The notes: generated by a model not told the origin, from the letters alone. DNA of 64,000 nt from Candidatus Gastranaerophilales bacterium (GCA_944326475.1 CALVEC010000004.1:62001-126000); one strand, 5' to 3'; shown: positions 36,306-46,344, numbered from the stretch's first letter. Numbers and translations: made by a program.

Positions 36306-37613
36306 TTAGTCTAATACACCGAATTTGGCTTTTTCTCTTTTGGTTTCCTGAACTTCATAAGCCTTTCCGATGTCGCTCTGTTTAAGACCAAACCAGCCCG
36401 GATGTTTAAGTTGACCGGCGCCAAACATCAGGTGCATAAAGTTTTTCGTAACGGTAATTGCCGTAAACATACTGACCAAAACACCGATAACCAGAGTCAG
36501 CGCAAAACCTTTGATAATGCTTGTACCTAAGAAATACAAGATTACACAAGTGATAATAGTCGTCATGTTTGAATCGAAAATACTGGTAAATGCACGGTCA
36601 AAACCAGCATTAATCGCAGTAAACAACGTTCTTCCCGATCTCAGTTCTTCCTTTGTTCTTTCAAAAATAAGGATATTTGCGTCAACCGCCATACCGATAC
36701 TGAGGATAAAACCGGCAATTCCGGCAAGTGTCAATGTTACGGGAACTATTTTAAAAATTGCGAAAACAAGAAGGCTGTAAATAATAAGTGCCATATCCGC
36801 AATTAAACCTGGTAATCTATAGTACAAAAGCATAAATATCATAACAAGACTTATACCGATAAATCCGGCTGTCTTGCTTTTTTCAATACTATCAGCTCCA
36901 AGTGTCGGACCGACAAGGCTTTCTTCAATAATTTTAGCGGGAACAGGAAGCGCACCTGCATTAATCAAATCAACCATTTTCTTTGCTTCTTCATAAGCAA
37001 AACCGCTGTCACCGCCTGAGATTTGAGCATGCCCGCCAAGAATAGGTTCTTGAATAACAGGAGCAGATTGCATTTCTCCGTTAAAGAAAATTGCCATAGG
37101 CTTGCCTACAAGTTCCTGAGTCAATTTTCCGAATTTTTTAGCCCCTTCCGGCTTAAATTCAAGTGACACAACCCATTGTCCGTTATTGCTTGTTGAAACC
37201 ATTGCTTTTGAAACATCTTTACCGCTCAAACCTGTTGAAATCCAATTTGTTGTACCGTTAAAGCCTTGAGCTTCTTTTTTAAATTCAAGTTCAGCTGTTT
37301 CGCCAAGAAATTCTTTGGCTTTCGCAGGGTCTTTAATGCTTGGAATTTCAATCATTAAACGTTTTTCACCGATTTGTTGAACAGTCGTTTCTGAAACACC
37401 AAGCGCATTAACACGGTTTTCTATCGCATACTGCAAGCTATCCATCATCTCCGGTGTAATTTTTGCTATTGTTTCAGTAGTTTGAGCTTCAAGAATAAGT
37501 CTTGAACCACCCACAAGGTCAAGCCCGAGTTTTGTCGGTTTGTGGAATATAGTGATTACTGCCGCTATGACGAGCAACATTATAGCCCAAAACATAATTT
37601 TTTTATTTTTCAT
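36306..37613 (-). CDS. secD: Protein translocase subunit SecD
   Basis: 435 residues, shorter than the E. coli protein but normal for many phyla. Motifs: LGLDLVGGSRLILEA, ENRVNALGVSE, SLVGPTLGADSIEKS, and the C-terminal SIGMAVDANILIFERTKEELR with the conserved membrane aspartate. Six predicted membrane helices. First gene of the secD-secF pair; ribosome site AGGGG. Confidence 0.96.
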   Translation of the reverse strand: MKNKKIMFWAIMLLVIAAVITIFHKPTKLGLDLVGGSRLILEAQTTETIAKITPEMMDSLQYAIENRVNALGVSETTVQQIGEKRLMIEIPSIKDPAKAKEFLGETAELEFKKEAQGFNGTTNWISTGLSGKDVSKAMVSTSNNGQWVVSLEFKPEGAKKFGKLTQELVGKPMAIFFNGEMQSAPVIQEPILGGHAQISGGDSGFAYEEAKKMVDLINAGALPVPAKIIEESLVGPTLGADSIEKSKTAGFIGISLVMIFMLLYYRLPGLIADMALIIYSLLVFAIFKIVPVTLTLAGIAGFILSIGMAVDANILIFERTKEELRSGRTLFTAINAGFDRAFTSIFDSNMTTIITCVILYFLGTSIIKGFALTLVIGVLVSMFTAITVTKNFMHLMFGAGQLKHPGWFGLKQSDIGKAYEVQETKREKAKFGVLD

Positions 37614-37712
37614 AAGTCATGCCCCTAAATCTAGTAATTGACTTCATTATTTTAACAAAAAAAATAAATTAAAGCCAATAAAATTAGAGAAATTGCCATG
37701 TTGGATATCAGT

Positions 37713-38492
37713 CTATACTTTGGGGTCATGCATAATTTTGTTTATATGATAGACAATATGTTCAGCCCAAACTTGCGATTCAGCGTATTTTCCGTTTATC
37801 TTTTCAATCGTTTTCAAGTCTTCTTTAATATAATTTTTACTCAAATTGGCAGCTAACGATTCTAAACATTCATCAACATTTTTAAATCTTTTTATGACGT
37901 ATTTTCCGTTTTCACGTATTCTTATGCCTGCTACATTATATTTTTCCCTTGCTGCCTTACTTTTGCCGCCGCCTGATTCAACAAGGGTAATTGCAGCAAG
38001 GAAAAGAGCATTTATCCCGTATTTATCTTGAAGTTCAATAAGCTTTGCGCCTTTTCCTTCAAGTACACCACCTTCAAAATATTTGTTGAACACCTCCGCT
38101 CTGCCCAAATATCTCGTTTTTGAAACATCAAGATTTGTAGTTACCGTCCCATAGGTACCCATTTTCGCCATTTGTTCCTTCTTAAATTTTTCAAGCAGTT
38201 TAGCAAATCTTTGGGATATATCATTCACTTGTTGGCGATTCAACGTACGAACGTATGTTCCGTCTTCTTGCATAATGAGATTATGATTAAAATTAGGATT
38301 TATTTCCAGTTTAGGATTTTTTATATCAAGAATATCTTCGTCATGTTTTGACACTTTCGGAAGCGGCTGCGCAATAGATAGAGCAACAGCAACCGGTATA
38401 ACTTTAATCATTCGCATTTTTCGATGCGGATTATTTTTTTCATCGCCTTTAAAATTAATATTATGATTATAGAAAATATTTTTAATATTCAT
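37713..38492 (-). CDS. Glucosaminidase-like protein with N-terminal F-x-G tag
   Basis: 259 residues. The C-terminal half has GVLEGKGAKLIELQDKYGINALFLAAITLVESGGGKS, the signature of glucosaminidase/lysozyme-like (Flg_hook/Bax-type) domains, with the catalytic glutamate in VESGG, followed by NVAGI and FKNVDECLESLAANL. The N terminus NINFKGDEKNN carries the F-x-G tag and is followed by a short hydrophobic stretch (MIKVIPVAVALSIAQPL) that could act as a signal or anchor. Clear paralogue of the 53.0 kb protein. Likely cleaves peptidoglycan outside the membrane; this is inferred. Confidence 0.8.
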   Translation of the reverse strand: MNIKNIFYNHNINFKGDEKNNPHRKMRMIKVIPVAVALSIAQPLPKVSKHDEDILDIKNPKLEINPNFNHNLIMQEDGTYVRTLNRQQVNDISQRFAKLLEKFKKEQMAKMGTYGTVTTNLDVSKTRYLGRAEVFNKYFEGGVLEGKGAKLIELQDKYGINALFLAAITLVESGGGKSKAAREKYNVAGIRIRENGKYVIKRFKNVDECLESLAANLSKNYIKEDLKTIEKINGKYAESQVWAEHIVYHINKIMHDPKV

Positions 38493-38601
38493 TTTGCACC
38501 TTTTAATCTTTCCGTTTCTTTAAATACCGTAAATATTTTTTTTTGACAATTTTTTTGCAGTTTTTACAAAAAATTAATACTATTTATGCTAAAATCGTTT
38601 T

Positions 38602-39156
38602 ATGCAAATTACCGGCGGTTATTTAAAATCAAGAAAAATTAACTCTCCAAAAGGTACGAATGTCCGTCCGACGCTTTCTCAGATAAGGGAGAGTGTTTTT
38701 AGTATTTTAAAGAGTTTGATGGATTTTGAAGGAGCCTTATTTTTAGACGCATTTGCAGGTTCCGGAATAATGGGGTTTGAGGCAATTTCCCGCGGTTTTG
38801 AAAATACTGTTTTTATTGAAAAAGACAGAAAAACTTTTTTTCTGTTAAAAGAAAATGCCGTAAAACTGGAACTGAATCCTATTTTTTATTCAGGGGATAC
38901 AAAAAAAATTCTTGAAAAAACAGATAAAAAATTTGATGTTATCTATATTGACCCTCCATACAGAGAAGGGCTTTATGAAATTATTTTGCACATAATAAAA
39001 CAAAAATCATTATTGCATCCGGAGGGATTTGTTGTACTTGAACATTTAAAAGAAACGAAAATCGACTTTTGCGGCTTTAATATAGTGAAACAAAAAGTAT
39101 ACGGCGAAAAGACTATAACTGTTTTGAATATTGGGAATCAGGATATGTTATTTTAA
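38602..39156 (+). CDS. rsmD: 16S rRNA (guanine-N2) methyltransferase RsmD
   Basis: 184 residues. Methylates G966 of 16S rRNA in E. coli numbering. ITGGYLKSRKINSPKGTNVRPTLSQIRESVFSIL at the start, the SAM loop LDAFAGSGIMGFEAISRG, and catalytic VIYIDPPYREG. Full family length. Monocistronic, with a bidirectional terminator about 100 bases downstream. Confidence 0.95.
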   Translation: MQITGGYLKSRKINSPKGTNVRPTLSQIRESVFSILKSLMDFEGALFLDAFAGSGIMGFEAISRGFENTVFIEKDRKTFFLLKENAVKLELNPIFYSGDTKKILEKTDKKFDVIYIDPPYREGLYEIILHIIKQKSLLHPEGFVVLEHLKETKIDFCGFNIVKQKVYGEKTITVLNIGNQDMLF

Positions 39157-39252
39157 TTAATTTAATTTTTTATAAAATGTAGTTCAAATGTATGGTTTTT
39201 CTAAATATAACCTTCGTTTTGACCGGCATTTTTCACTTCCGCATGCTTTTTC

Positions 39253-39292
39253 GTAACAAAAAACGAGGCACAAGCCTCGTAATTTTTGTTAC
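39253..39292. terminator. Long hairpin terminator between rsmD and tRNA-Glu
   Basis: GTAACAAAAA-ACGAGGC / GCCTCGT-TTTTTGTTAC, over 15 paired bases with a 4-base loop. It serves converging transcripts of rsmD and tRNA-Glu. Confidence 0.85.
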
Positions 39293-39302
39293 TTCAAAAG
39301 AT

Positions 39303-39374
39303 CGGCGGCAACGGGATTTGAACCCGTGTCAACAGAATGAGAATCTGCTATCCTGACCCCTAGACGATGCCGCT
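39303..39374 (-). tRNA. tRNA-Glu (anticodon CTC), CCA not encoded
   Basis: The minus strand reads AGCGGCA-TC-GTCTAGGGGTCAGGA, anticodon stem GCAGA/TCTGT around loop TTCTCAT (CTC at 34-36), T arm ACGGG-TTCAAAT-CCCGT, and the 3' side TGCCGCC with discriminator G. Six acceptor pairs are standard; the first would be A1-C72. Unlike tRNA-Pro in this window, the 3' CCA is not encoded. Confidence 0.92.
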
Positions 39375-39447
39375 ATGGTTCAAAATCTTTACTTTTTTAC
39401 TATACCACCAAAACAAATAAATAATGCAAGAAAATTTTACATATAAT

Positions 39448-40320
39448 TTATTCTGTTTCAGAATTTGCAGCAGCAGCAACAGCTTCCACCTCAGACATAT
39501 CAAAATCTGATTGGCTGTCTGAGAGTAAAATAAGATATTCGATATTTCCTGCGGGACCTTTGATAGGCGAATATGTGAGCTTTTGGGGATAAAGCCCTAT
39601 TGTTTTTGCGTATTCTATAACATTATTAATAACCAGTTCATGCGTACTTTTTTCTCTGACAACACCGTGTTTTCCGACTAATTCTTTTCCCGCCTCAAAC
39701 TGCGGTTTTATAAGCGCCGCAATCTCAATATTCTCCGGCTGCATAAGTTTTTTTATGTTTTCAAGAACTTTTGTTATAGAAATAAAAGACAAATCCATAG
39801 CACAAAAGTCGGGCAGTTCATCGTTTCTGTCGTAGATATCAGCTTTTGTGCAATTTTTTATATTTGTCCGCTCAACTGTTTTAACGCGTTTGTCGCTCCT
39901 TATTTTCCAGGCAATCTGTCCATATCCGACATCAACAGCATAGACTTTGCGTGCACCGTTTTGCAGCATGCAGTCGGTAAACCCGCCTGTAGATGCACCC
40001 GCATCAAGACAAACCCTGTCTTTTAAATTTATTTCAAATTCTTTTATCGCCTTTTCAATTTTCAGTCCGCCGCGCGAAACATAGGGAAATGTTTTTACCT
40101 CTATTTTTGTGTTGTCCTTAAGTTCAAACAAATGACCTGATTTTGTTATAACTTCGTCATTCACTTTGACATCACCTGCCATTATAGCACCTTGCGCTTT
40201 GCTTTTTGTATCAAAATATCCTTTGTCTACAAGTATTTTATCCAGTCTTTCTTTTTTTGGCATTTTGCTTTTTTTCTTTCGATATTTAAATCCGCTAAAA
40301 CTTATTGCATCAATTCTCAT
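39448..40320 (-). CDS. tlyA: TlyA-type rRNA methyltransferase with N-terminal F-x-G tag
   Basis: 290 residues. The S4 RNA-binding domain (RLDKILVDKGYFDTKSKAQGAIMAGDVKVN) starts at about residue 25. The methyltransferase domain follows, with YVSRGGLKIEKAI, LDAGASTGGFTDCML and KPQFEAGKELVGKHGVVRE. TlyA proteins 2'-O-methylate rRNA. The first 19 residues, MRIDAISFSGFKYRKKKSK, are an extension ahead of the usual start at M20 and carry the F-x-G tag. The upstream start is supported by a 4-base ATGA overlap with tatD. Confidence 0.92.
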   Translation of the reverse strand: MRIDAISFSGFKYRKKKSKMPKKERLDKILVDKGYFDTKSKAQGAIMAGDVKVNDEVITKSGHLFELKDNTKIEVKTFPYVSRGGLKIEKAIKEFEINLKDRVCLDAGASTGGFTDCMLQNGARKVYAVDVGYGQIAWKIRSDKRVKTVERTNIKNCTKADIYDRNDELPDFCAMDLSFISITKVLENIKKLMQPENIEIAALIKPQFEAGKELVGKHGVVREKSTHELVINNVIEYAKTIGLYPQKLTYSPIKGPAGNIEYLILLSDSQSDFDMSEVEAVAAAANSETE

Positions 40321-41084
40321 TCTATATGAAAAACTTTCATTGCATTTTTAGTTGTCGCATCAGAAATTTCTTCAAGGGTTGTGCCTCTCAATCTTGCAAT
40401 TTCTTCTGCAGAATATTTTACATAAGATGGTTCGTTTCTTTTGCCCCTGTACGGTACGGGTGTCAGATAAGGCGAATCTGTTTCCACAAGCAAATTTTCA
40501 AGCGGCACAACTTGGGCAACCTCTTTCATTTTCTTTGCATTTTTAAATGTGACAACACCGCCGAGCGCAATATAAAAACCCTCTTTTACACATTGAAGCG
40601 CAAATTCCGGACTGCCTGAAAAGCAATGCATAACTACTCCGGTTTCTTTTGCACCGGTTTTTTTCAAAATTTCAAACGTGTCCGGATGAGCTTCTCTGTC
40701 GTGCACAACAATAGGCTTTTTGCATTCTTTTGCAATATATATTTGTTTTTCAAAAATTTCTTTTTGTAAATCCACCCGGCTTTTGTCCCAATAATAGTCC
40801 AGCCCGACTTCTCCCAGAGCTACTATTTTTTCTTTTTTGAGATAGTATTTAATTTTTTCCTGCGCTTCTTCAGTGTAAGAATCGAGTTCTTCAGGATGTA
40901 CACCAACACAACCGTATATATTGCCGTATTTTTCAGTAAGCTGGAAAATACGCTCAAAAGAAGACGGTTCAACACCCGGAACAATAATTTTTTTTACACC
41001 GTTTTGCTCCGCTCTTTTCAGCATCTGTGAAAAATCAGCAGAATAGTCATCCATATCAATATGTGCATGCGTGTCTATAAGCAT
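40317..41084 (-). CDS. tatD: TatD family metal-dependent DNase
   Basis: 255 residues, TIM barrel. Metal ligands in DTHAHIDM (H6, H8), GEVGLDYY, VVHDREAH, MHCFSG and ETDSPYLTP. Family members are 3'-5' exonucleases acting on single-stranded DNA or RNA. Middle gene of a HEAT protein-tatD-tlyA run, with a 4-base gap upstream and a 4-base overlap downstream. Confidence 0.95.
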   Translation of the reverse strand: MLIDTHAHIDMDDYSADFSQMLKRAEQNGVKKIIVPGVEPSSFERIFQLTEKYGNIYGCVGVHPEELDSYTEEAQEKIKYYLKKEKIVALGEVGLDYYWDKSRVDLQKEIFEKQIYIAKECKKPIVVHDREAHPDTFEILKKTGAKETGVVMHCFSGSPEFALQCVKEGFYIALGGVVTFKNAKKMKEVAQVVPLENLLVETDSPYLTPVPYRGKRNEPSYVKYSAEEIARLRGTTLEEISDATTKNAMKVFHIE

Positions 41085-41088
41085 AAAA

Positions 41089-42315
41089 TCATGTTAATAC
41101 AAACATATTTAAAATAATGGCTTTTATGTTTTCATCTTTTATTTTGTTTAAAATCTCATCTTTAGAAACTTCATTGAGCTTGCCGATAGACTTTAACGCT
41201 GATACCGTTTCACAAAGGACAATTTCATCACTGTTGTCCAGGAGAGTTTTAAGCCTGTCAAACGCATTGATGAGTTTTAATTCTGAAATAACATGCAGCG
41301 CAGGCAATACCCTGAATTTTTCTTTTTCGAGTTCTTTCAAAACAAGGCTCTTTTGTTCGTTCCAGAAAGATTCCGACTGTTTTTTGAGCAGTTCATATAT
41401 TGCATTCAATTCTTGTTTTGTATTTTTGTCTTCATCAAATGTGTAGCTTTCGATTTCACATATTGTGGTAAACTGAATCAATGCCCTGAGCAATATCAGC
41501 GCAATCTGACTGTCTTTTTCAGTTTTATTCTTTTCAATTAAATCCGAAAGTACACAGTACAACTCAAAATCAAAAACCTGCGATAAAGGTAAAATTTCTG
41601 TCAAACCCGACAGAATATAATAAACGCAAGGCAAAACAGATTCTCTCGGTTTTGTTAATATTGTTTCCGTAAGCGGTTCCAAAAACGGCAGTTCACCCGA
41701 TATGTTTTCCGGCATGGTTGTCATTTTCAACGCTTCAAGTATAGGCAGGACTGCATTTTTGTTTCCGTATGCAACAAGAAATTTTACTGCATTAAACTTT
41801 TTGAAATCGTCTTCCTCATGAAGCAATGACAGTGCTTTTTCGTATGAATCTTGGTCTTCCATTTTACCTAAAGCCTGAGCCGCATTAAAAGCAAGTGATT
41901 CATTTTCAGAAAAAGCATATTCTGAAAGGTTTTCTGCCGCAATTGTATCAGGTATATAAGAAAAGTACTTTGCCGCATAAGTTTTCTGGCTTTCCGTTCC
42001 GTTTTGCAGAAGTTCAAAAAACTCATCAGTCAAATCTTCATCAGCATATTTTGCAAAGGAGGAAGCAATAAAATCCTCATAGTCAGAACTATAGCTGTTT
42101 AAAAAATTAAATAAATTTCTGTAATTTGAGTCAGTTAAAGCAGAAGCAAGACGTTTATTCACATTTTGTTTTACAAACTCAAACAAAAATTCGCTCTTTT
42201 TCAAAAGCACCTCGAACATATCGGAATTACCTGAATCCAAGAGCAATTTAGCTGATTTTAATGCAGCCTTTTCATCTTTTGATGTTAAATTTTTAACCTC
42301 TGCCTCAATATCCAT
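41089..42315 (-). CDS. HEAT-repeat-like helical protein of unknown function
   Basis: 408 residues, soluble, nearly all helix. Repeated pairs such as LAFNAAQALGKMEDQDSYEKALSLL, KFNAVKFLVAYGNKNAVLPILEAL and IVLCETVSALKSIGKLNEV match HEAT or PBS-lyase-like repeats, which usually form protein-binding solenoids. No catalytic motif. It precedes tatD by 4 bases, so the two are probably co-transcribed; function unknown. Confidence 0.8.
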   Translation of the reverse strand: MDIEAEVKNLTSKDEKAALKSAKLLLDSGNSDMFEVLLKKSEFLFEFVKQNVNKRLASALTDSNYRNLFNFLNSYSSDYEDFIASSFAKYADEDLTDEFFELLQNGTESQKTYAAKYFSYIPDTIAAENLSEYAFSENESLAFNAAQALGKMEDQDSYEKALSLLHEEDDFKKFNAVKFLVAYGNKNAVLPILEALKMTTMPENISGELPFLEPLTETILTKPRESVLPCVYYILSGLTEILPLSQVFDFELYCVLSDLIEKNKTEKDSQIALILLRALIQFTTICEIESYTFDEDKNTKQELNAIYELLKKQSESFWNEQKSLVLKELEKEKFRVLPALHVISELKLINAFDRLKTLLDNSDEIVLCETVSALKSIGKLNEVSKDEILNKIKDENIKAIILNMFVLT

Positions 42316-42358
42316 AAAAACATTATAGCTTTATTTGGAACGAAAAGAAAGCAGAAAT

Positions 42359-43756
42359 TTAATTTTTATCAAAATATTCAACAATACCGTTTTCTATTTT
42401 CTCCACCAAGGCTTTTTTAAAATATCCGGCATTCAAATGCTGTATATCTTCTTTACTTTGAAGATTTCCGGTTTCTATCAAAACTGCAGGCATTGAAAGG
42501 GTCTTAAGTTTTGAAGCACTCAAAACATCTTCAGAACGACCTTTTTGTTCATTTATACCGCGAAGTCTTGCACTTGATTCAAAATTGCTTTGCAATACAT
42601 CAGCAAGCTGTTTATCCTTTTTGTCCAAACCGCCTCGAATATTGTAAAAAATTTGAATACCTGTATCGTTTTCATCAGAGTTGCTGTGTAAACTGATAAG
42701 CATATCAGCTTTCGTTTTCCGGATTTCTTTTTCAGCAAGATTTGCATCGCCTGTAATGAAAACAACCTTTGCGCCTTGTTTGCAGAGTGCTTCCGCAACA
42801 TCAAGCCCCATGTCTTTGTTGACTTTCCATTCTTCAAGAGCCTTACCTCTGTTACCAATAAAATTAGTCGTTTCTACAATTTTACCGTCTTTATTTTCAG
42901 CAAGCACTGCATTGCTTTTTCCTGCGTCAAATTCTCCGTTTGCTTTGTAGCCATGACCCGTGTTTATTATGATAGTTTTACCAGTAAGCTTACCGTTGCC
43001 TGCCGGCTCGTATATCTTTACTTCTGCTGAGATTCTGCTGTTCTTATTAACCGGAGGAAGCGGTCTGTTTGCCGGTCTTCCGTTTTCAAGCGCCGTTTTT
43101 TGGACATGTTCATGCAAAGATTGAACTGTCCATTTTTTGCCTGCTGACGTGTAAATAATTTTGTTTGCATTATCAGCAGCAACTGTTGTTTCAGAGTGTC
43201 TTACGGCTGATGTTTTTTTGGAAGGAACAGCATTTGGCAGTATAAAAATGTATTCTCCAGGTTTTAGAGCCGCATCTTTTTCCATATCAATATCGTTAAT
43301 CTGTGCGAGCAATTTCACATCCATCTTGTACATTTTTGCAATAGATGAAAGTGTTTCACCGTTATCAACCTTATGAGAAGGCACTTTAAAAACATATCCG
43401 CGCTTCACTCCGCTCAGCGGAACATCAAATGTTTCGCTGAATTTCTCAGGTGTCATGTTAAACCTTTTGGCAAGTCCGTAAACACTTCTGTCGTCAGTAG
43501 TTTTTCCGACAACCCAATCCGATGTAGTAACAACTTTATATTGCTGAGAATGGACAGTCAGAGGTGCAGAGGCTATTCCAAGAGTTAAAGCTAACGCAGC
43601 AAGCGCACTTTTAAACCTTCCGCCGGAATGCACAGTCGGTTTTGAATACTCAAAAGTATCGGGTATAGACGACAATTTTGCATTTTCCCGTCTTTCAGGA
43701 ATTTGGGTTCTGTTTTCTTTTACAGCGCCGAAGCTTATTTTATGGATTTTAGACAT
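42359..43756 (-). CDS. LysM N-acetylmuramoyl-L-alanine amidase with N-terminal F-x-G tag
   Basis: 465 residues. The start MSKIHKISFGAVKEN carries the tag, followed 35 residues later by a signal-like hydrophobic stretch FKSALAALALTLGIASAPLTVHS. Two LysM-like domains follow (VYGLAKRFNMTPEKFSETFDV; HKVDNGETLSSIAKMYKMDVKLLAQIND). The C-terminal Amidase_3 domain shows IIINTGHGYKANGEFDAG, LISLHSNSDEN and VLIETGNLQS, with the expected His, His and Glu metal/catalytic residues. It removes peptide stems from peptidoglycan outside the cell. The tag lies ahead of the apparent signal sequence, giving an unusually long N region. Confidence 0.92.
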   Translation of the reverse strand: MSKIHKISFGAVKENRTQIPERRENAKLSSIPDTFEYSKPTVHSGGRFKSALAALALTLGIASAPLTVHSQQYKVVTTSDWVVGKTTDDRSVYGLAKRFNMTPEKFSETFDVPLSGVKRGYVFKVPSHKVDNGETLSSIAKMYKMDVKLLAQINDIDMEKDAALKPGEYIFILPNAVPSKKTSAVRHSETTVAADNANKIIYTSAGKKWTVQSLHEHVQKTALENGRPANRPLPPVNKNSRISAEVKIYEPAGNGKLTGKTIIINTGHGYKANGEFDAGKSNAVLAENKDGKIVETTNFIGNRGKALEEWKVNKDMGLDVAEALCKQGAKVVFITGDANLAEKEIRKTKADMLISLHSNSDENDTGIQIFYNIRGGLDKKDKQLADVLQSNFESSARLRGINEQKGRSEDVLSASKLKTLSMPAVLIETGNLQSKEDIQHLNAGYFKKALVEKIENGIVEYFDKN

Positions 43757-43813
43757 GTTTATTACCTTTCATTTTTTTACAATAACGACGCTCAAGAAAA
43801 AAATTTGCGCTGT

Positions 43814-46270
43814 CTATTCTCTGAAGCTCAATTCAGCCACTGATTTTTTCAATGCATCTCTTACCGCATTCATCTGTTCTTCAACCGACTCATCCGTCAG
43901 AGTGGCTTCTTTGTCTTGAAGTTTTATTCTGTAAGCAACGCTTTTAAAGCCGTCTTTGACATGTTCACCCTGATAAACATCGAACAGTTCCTGACCGTTG
44001 TAAAGATTACTTTTAACCGCCTTTTTAATAATTCTGGAAATTTCTTCATGGCTGACACTTTCAGGGACGATAAAAGCAATATCTCTTTGAACTTCCGGGA
44101 ATTGCGGAAGTTTTTTGTATCTGGGAACAGAATGATGAACAGCAGAAAGAAGTTTTTCGAGGTTTACCTCAAAAACATATACCTCCTGCAAGAATTTTTG
44201 TTTGTCTTTTAAAATAGGATGTACTTGTCCAAAATAGCCTATTTCTTCGGGTTGTTTTCCGAGAAGAACTATTTTGGCACTCTTTCCCGGATGCAAAAAT
44301 TCCCTGTCAGAACAAGGTTTGTATTGTATACGGTTTTCTACACCGAGAAGTTCAAAAAGATTCTCAAGCAATCCTTTAATAAAGAAGAAATCCGACTCCT
44401 GTCTTTTTGTCCATTTATCATTTGCCAAAGAACCGGTTACAGCACCTGAAAGCATTCTGCTTTCCCTAACGCCTGTATATTTTTCGTCAGCTTGGGATTC
44501 GACAAAATATGTCTTTCCGGTCTCGTAAATCCATATATTTTTCTGCCCGTTAGAAAGATTGTATTTTACTGTGTTAAGTATATTTGCCATCAAAGTTTGG
44601 CGGAGCATGGTATGTTCTTCACTTTGCGGATTTTGCACCTTAACGGCTTTTTCATCATCAAACGGAACAGAAAACTCTTTGTATATCGGAGCACCGACAA
44701 GAGAAGAAGTAACCGCTTCATAAAAACCGCAGCCGAGGAACAAATCGTGAATCTGTTTTAAAATCCTTGATTCGTTTGTTATTTCAGGTGATTGGGTATT
44801 TTTCGGCAGAGTCGGAGCAATCTTATCATACCCGTATATTCTCGATATTTCTTCGATTAAGTCTATTTCTCTGTACACATCGTTAGCCCTGAATGACGGA
44901 ACTTTAAATTTTGCAGCAATGTCATTTTTGCCAAGCAGTTCAAATCCAAGCCTTTCAGCTATTTCGATACATCTTTCTTTCTCAATTTCCGAGCCCAGAA
45001 TCCTTTTTATTTGAGCAAATCTTAAAGTAATTTCAATATCATCGAGTTTATTCTTCCCTGTTTCAACAATACCGTCGACTTTTGCATCGGCAAGCTCTAC
45101 CATAAGCTGCATAGCTCTAAGCAGTGCAGGTTTTGTTGACTCGATATCAACACCTCGTTCATATCTTGCACTGGCTTCGCTTCTGTAGCCTATACTTCTT
45201 GCAGAGCGGCGGTTTGTTGCCGGAGTAAAGTAAGCCGATTCAAGCGCAATATTTTTTGTGTTTTCATCTACTTCGCTGTTTTCACCGCCAAAAACTCCTG
45301 CTGCGCAAACGCCTTTTTCTCTCGTGGCAATTAACACTGTATCACTCGTCAGATTTCTTTCCACACCGTCTAAAGTAGTGAGTTTTTCACCTTCTTTTGC
45401 ACGTCTGACACAGAGATATCCGTTTAATTTGTCCATATCAAAAGCATGCAAAGGATTTCCGTACTCCAAAAGTACATAATTTGTGATATCGACAATGTTG
45501 TTTATAGCACGAATACCGCAAGCCACAAGCCGTCTTTGCATCCACTCCGGAGACGGTTTTATAACGACATCTTTAAGAAGCCCTAAAGAATAGTATTTAC
45601 AGGTATCTTCATCAATTATCTCAACTTCAAAATCAGCAGCTTTGCGATTTTCTGTGTCTTGCAGCGGCGAAAAATTAAGTTTTCTGTTAAATATTGATGA
45701 AAGCTCTCTTGCCACACCGATTACAGACATTTCATCCCCGCGGTTTGCAGTAGGTGCAACATCAAAAACGATATCCTCTTTTATATTAAGAACATTTTCA
45801 AGCGGCTCGCCAAGTTTCAAATCTTTGTAAAGCCTGTTCAAAATTAATATGCCGTCTTCTTCCTGAAGCCCGTCAAGCCCGAGTTCATCTTGAGAACAGA
45901 GCATGCCTTGCGATTCCACACCACGAATTTTCGCCGGCGTGAGTTCAAATTGTTCACCGGTTTTCCTGTTCAAAACCTTTGAACCGACAGAGGCATAAGG
46001 AATAATCTGACCTTCTTCTATATTCTGTGCACCGCAAACTACAGTTTTTTCAACATTTCCAAGGTCTACGGTAACAAGGTGGAGTTTGTCAGCGTTAGGG
46101 TGCTGGGAGATATTTTTGATTTGTGCAGTGATAATATTTGTAAATTTTGCACCGATTTTTTCGATTTCTTCAACCTCTAATCCGCTCATTGTAAGCTCAT
46201 GAGCAATTTGTTCAGGTTCGATATCAGTCAAATCAATATATTCGTTCAGCCACTCTAATGAAATTCGCAT
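43814..46270 (-). CDS. pheT: Phenylalanine-tRNA ligase beta subunit
   Basis: 818 residues. N-terminal MRISLEWLNEYIDLTDIEPEQIAHELTMSG, the tRNA-binding EMAP-like domain (KIGAKFTNIITAQIKNISQHPNADKLHLVTVDLG), the B3/B4 editing domain (VFDVAPTANRGDEMSVIGVARELSS), the B5 domain, and the C-terminal FDX-ACB domain (YKKLPQFPEVQRDIAFIV). Start at ATG 46270 with AAGGAAA upstream; an in-frame extension to 46324 is non-homologous. The alpha subunit gene pheS is not adjacent upstream, which is less common. Confidence 0.96.
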   Translation of the reverse strand: MRISLEWLNEYIDLTDIEPEQIAHELTMSGLEVEEIEKIGAKFTNIITAQIKNISQHPNADKLHLVTVDLGNVEKTVVCGAQNIEEGQIIPYASVGSKVLNRKTGEQFELTPAKIRGVESQGMLCSQDELGLDGLQEEDGILILNRLYKDLKLGEPLENVLNIKEDIVFDVAPTANRGDEMSVIGVARELSSIFNRKLNFSPLQDTENRKAADFEVEIIDEDTCKYYSLGLLKDVVIKPSPEWMQRRLVACGIRAINNIVDITNYVLLEYGNPLHAFDMDKLNGYLCVRRAKEGEKLTTLDGVERNLTSDTVLIATREKGVCAAGVFGGENSEVDENTKNIALESAYFTPATNRRSARSIGYRSEASARYERGVDIESTKPALLRAMQLMVELADAKVDGIVETGKNKLDDIEITLRFAQIKRILGSEIEKERCIEIAERLGFELLGKNDIAAKFKVPSFRANDVYREIDLIEEISRIYGYDKIAPTLPKNTQSPEITNESRILKQIHDLFLGCGFYEAVTSSLVGAPIYKEFSVPFDDEKAVKVQNPQSEEHTMLRQTLMANILNTVKYNLSNGQKNIWIYETGKTYFVESQADEKYTGVRESRMLSGAVTGSLANDKWTKRQESDFFFIKGLLENLFELLGVENRIQYKPCSDREFLHPGKSAKIVLLGKQPEEIGYFGQVHPILKDKQKFLQEVYVFEVNLEKLLSAVHHSVPRYKKLPQFPEVQRDIAFIVPESVSHEEISRIIKKAVKSNLYNGQELFDVYQGEHVKDGFKSVAYRIKLQDKEATLTDESVEEQMNAVRDALKKSVAELSFRE

Positions 46271-46344
46271 AACTTTTTCCTTACTTTCCTTAGTTTCTAT
46301 AATCCTATTGCTATATTTGCACAAACAACGGGGCTGTTCAACAA

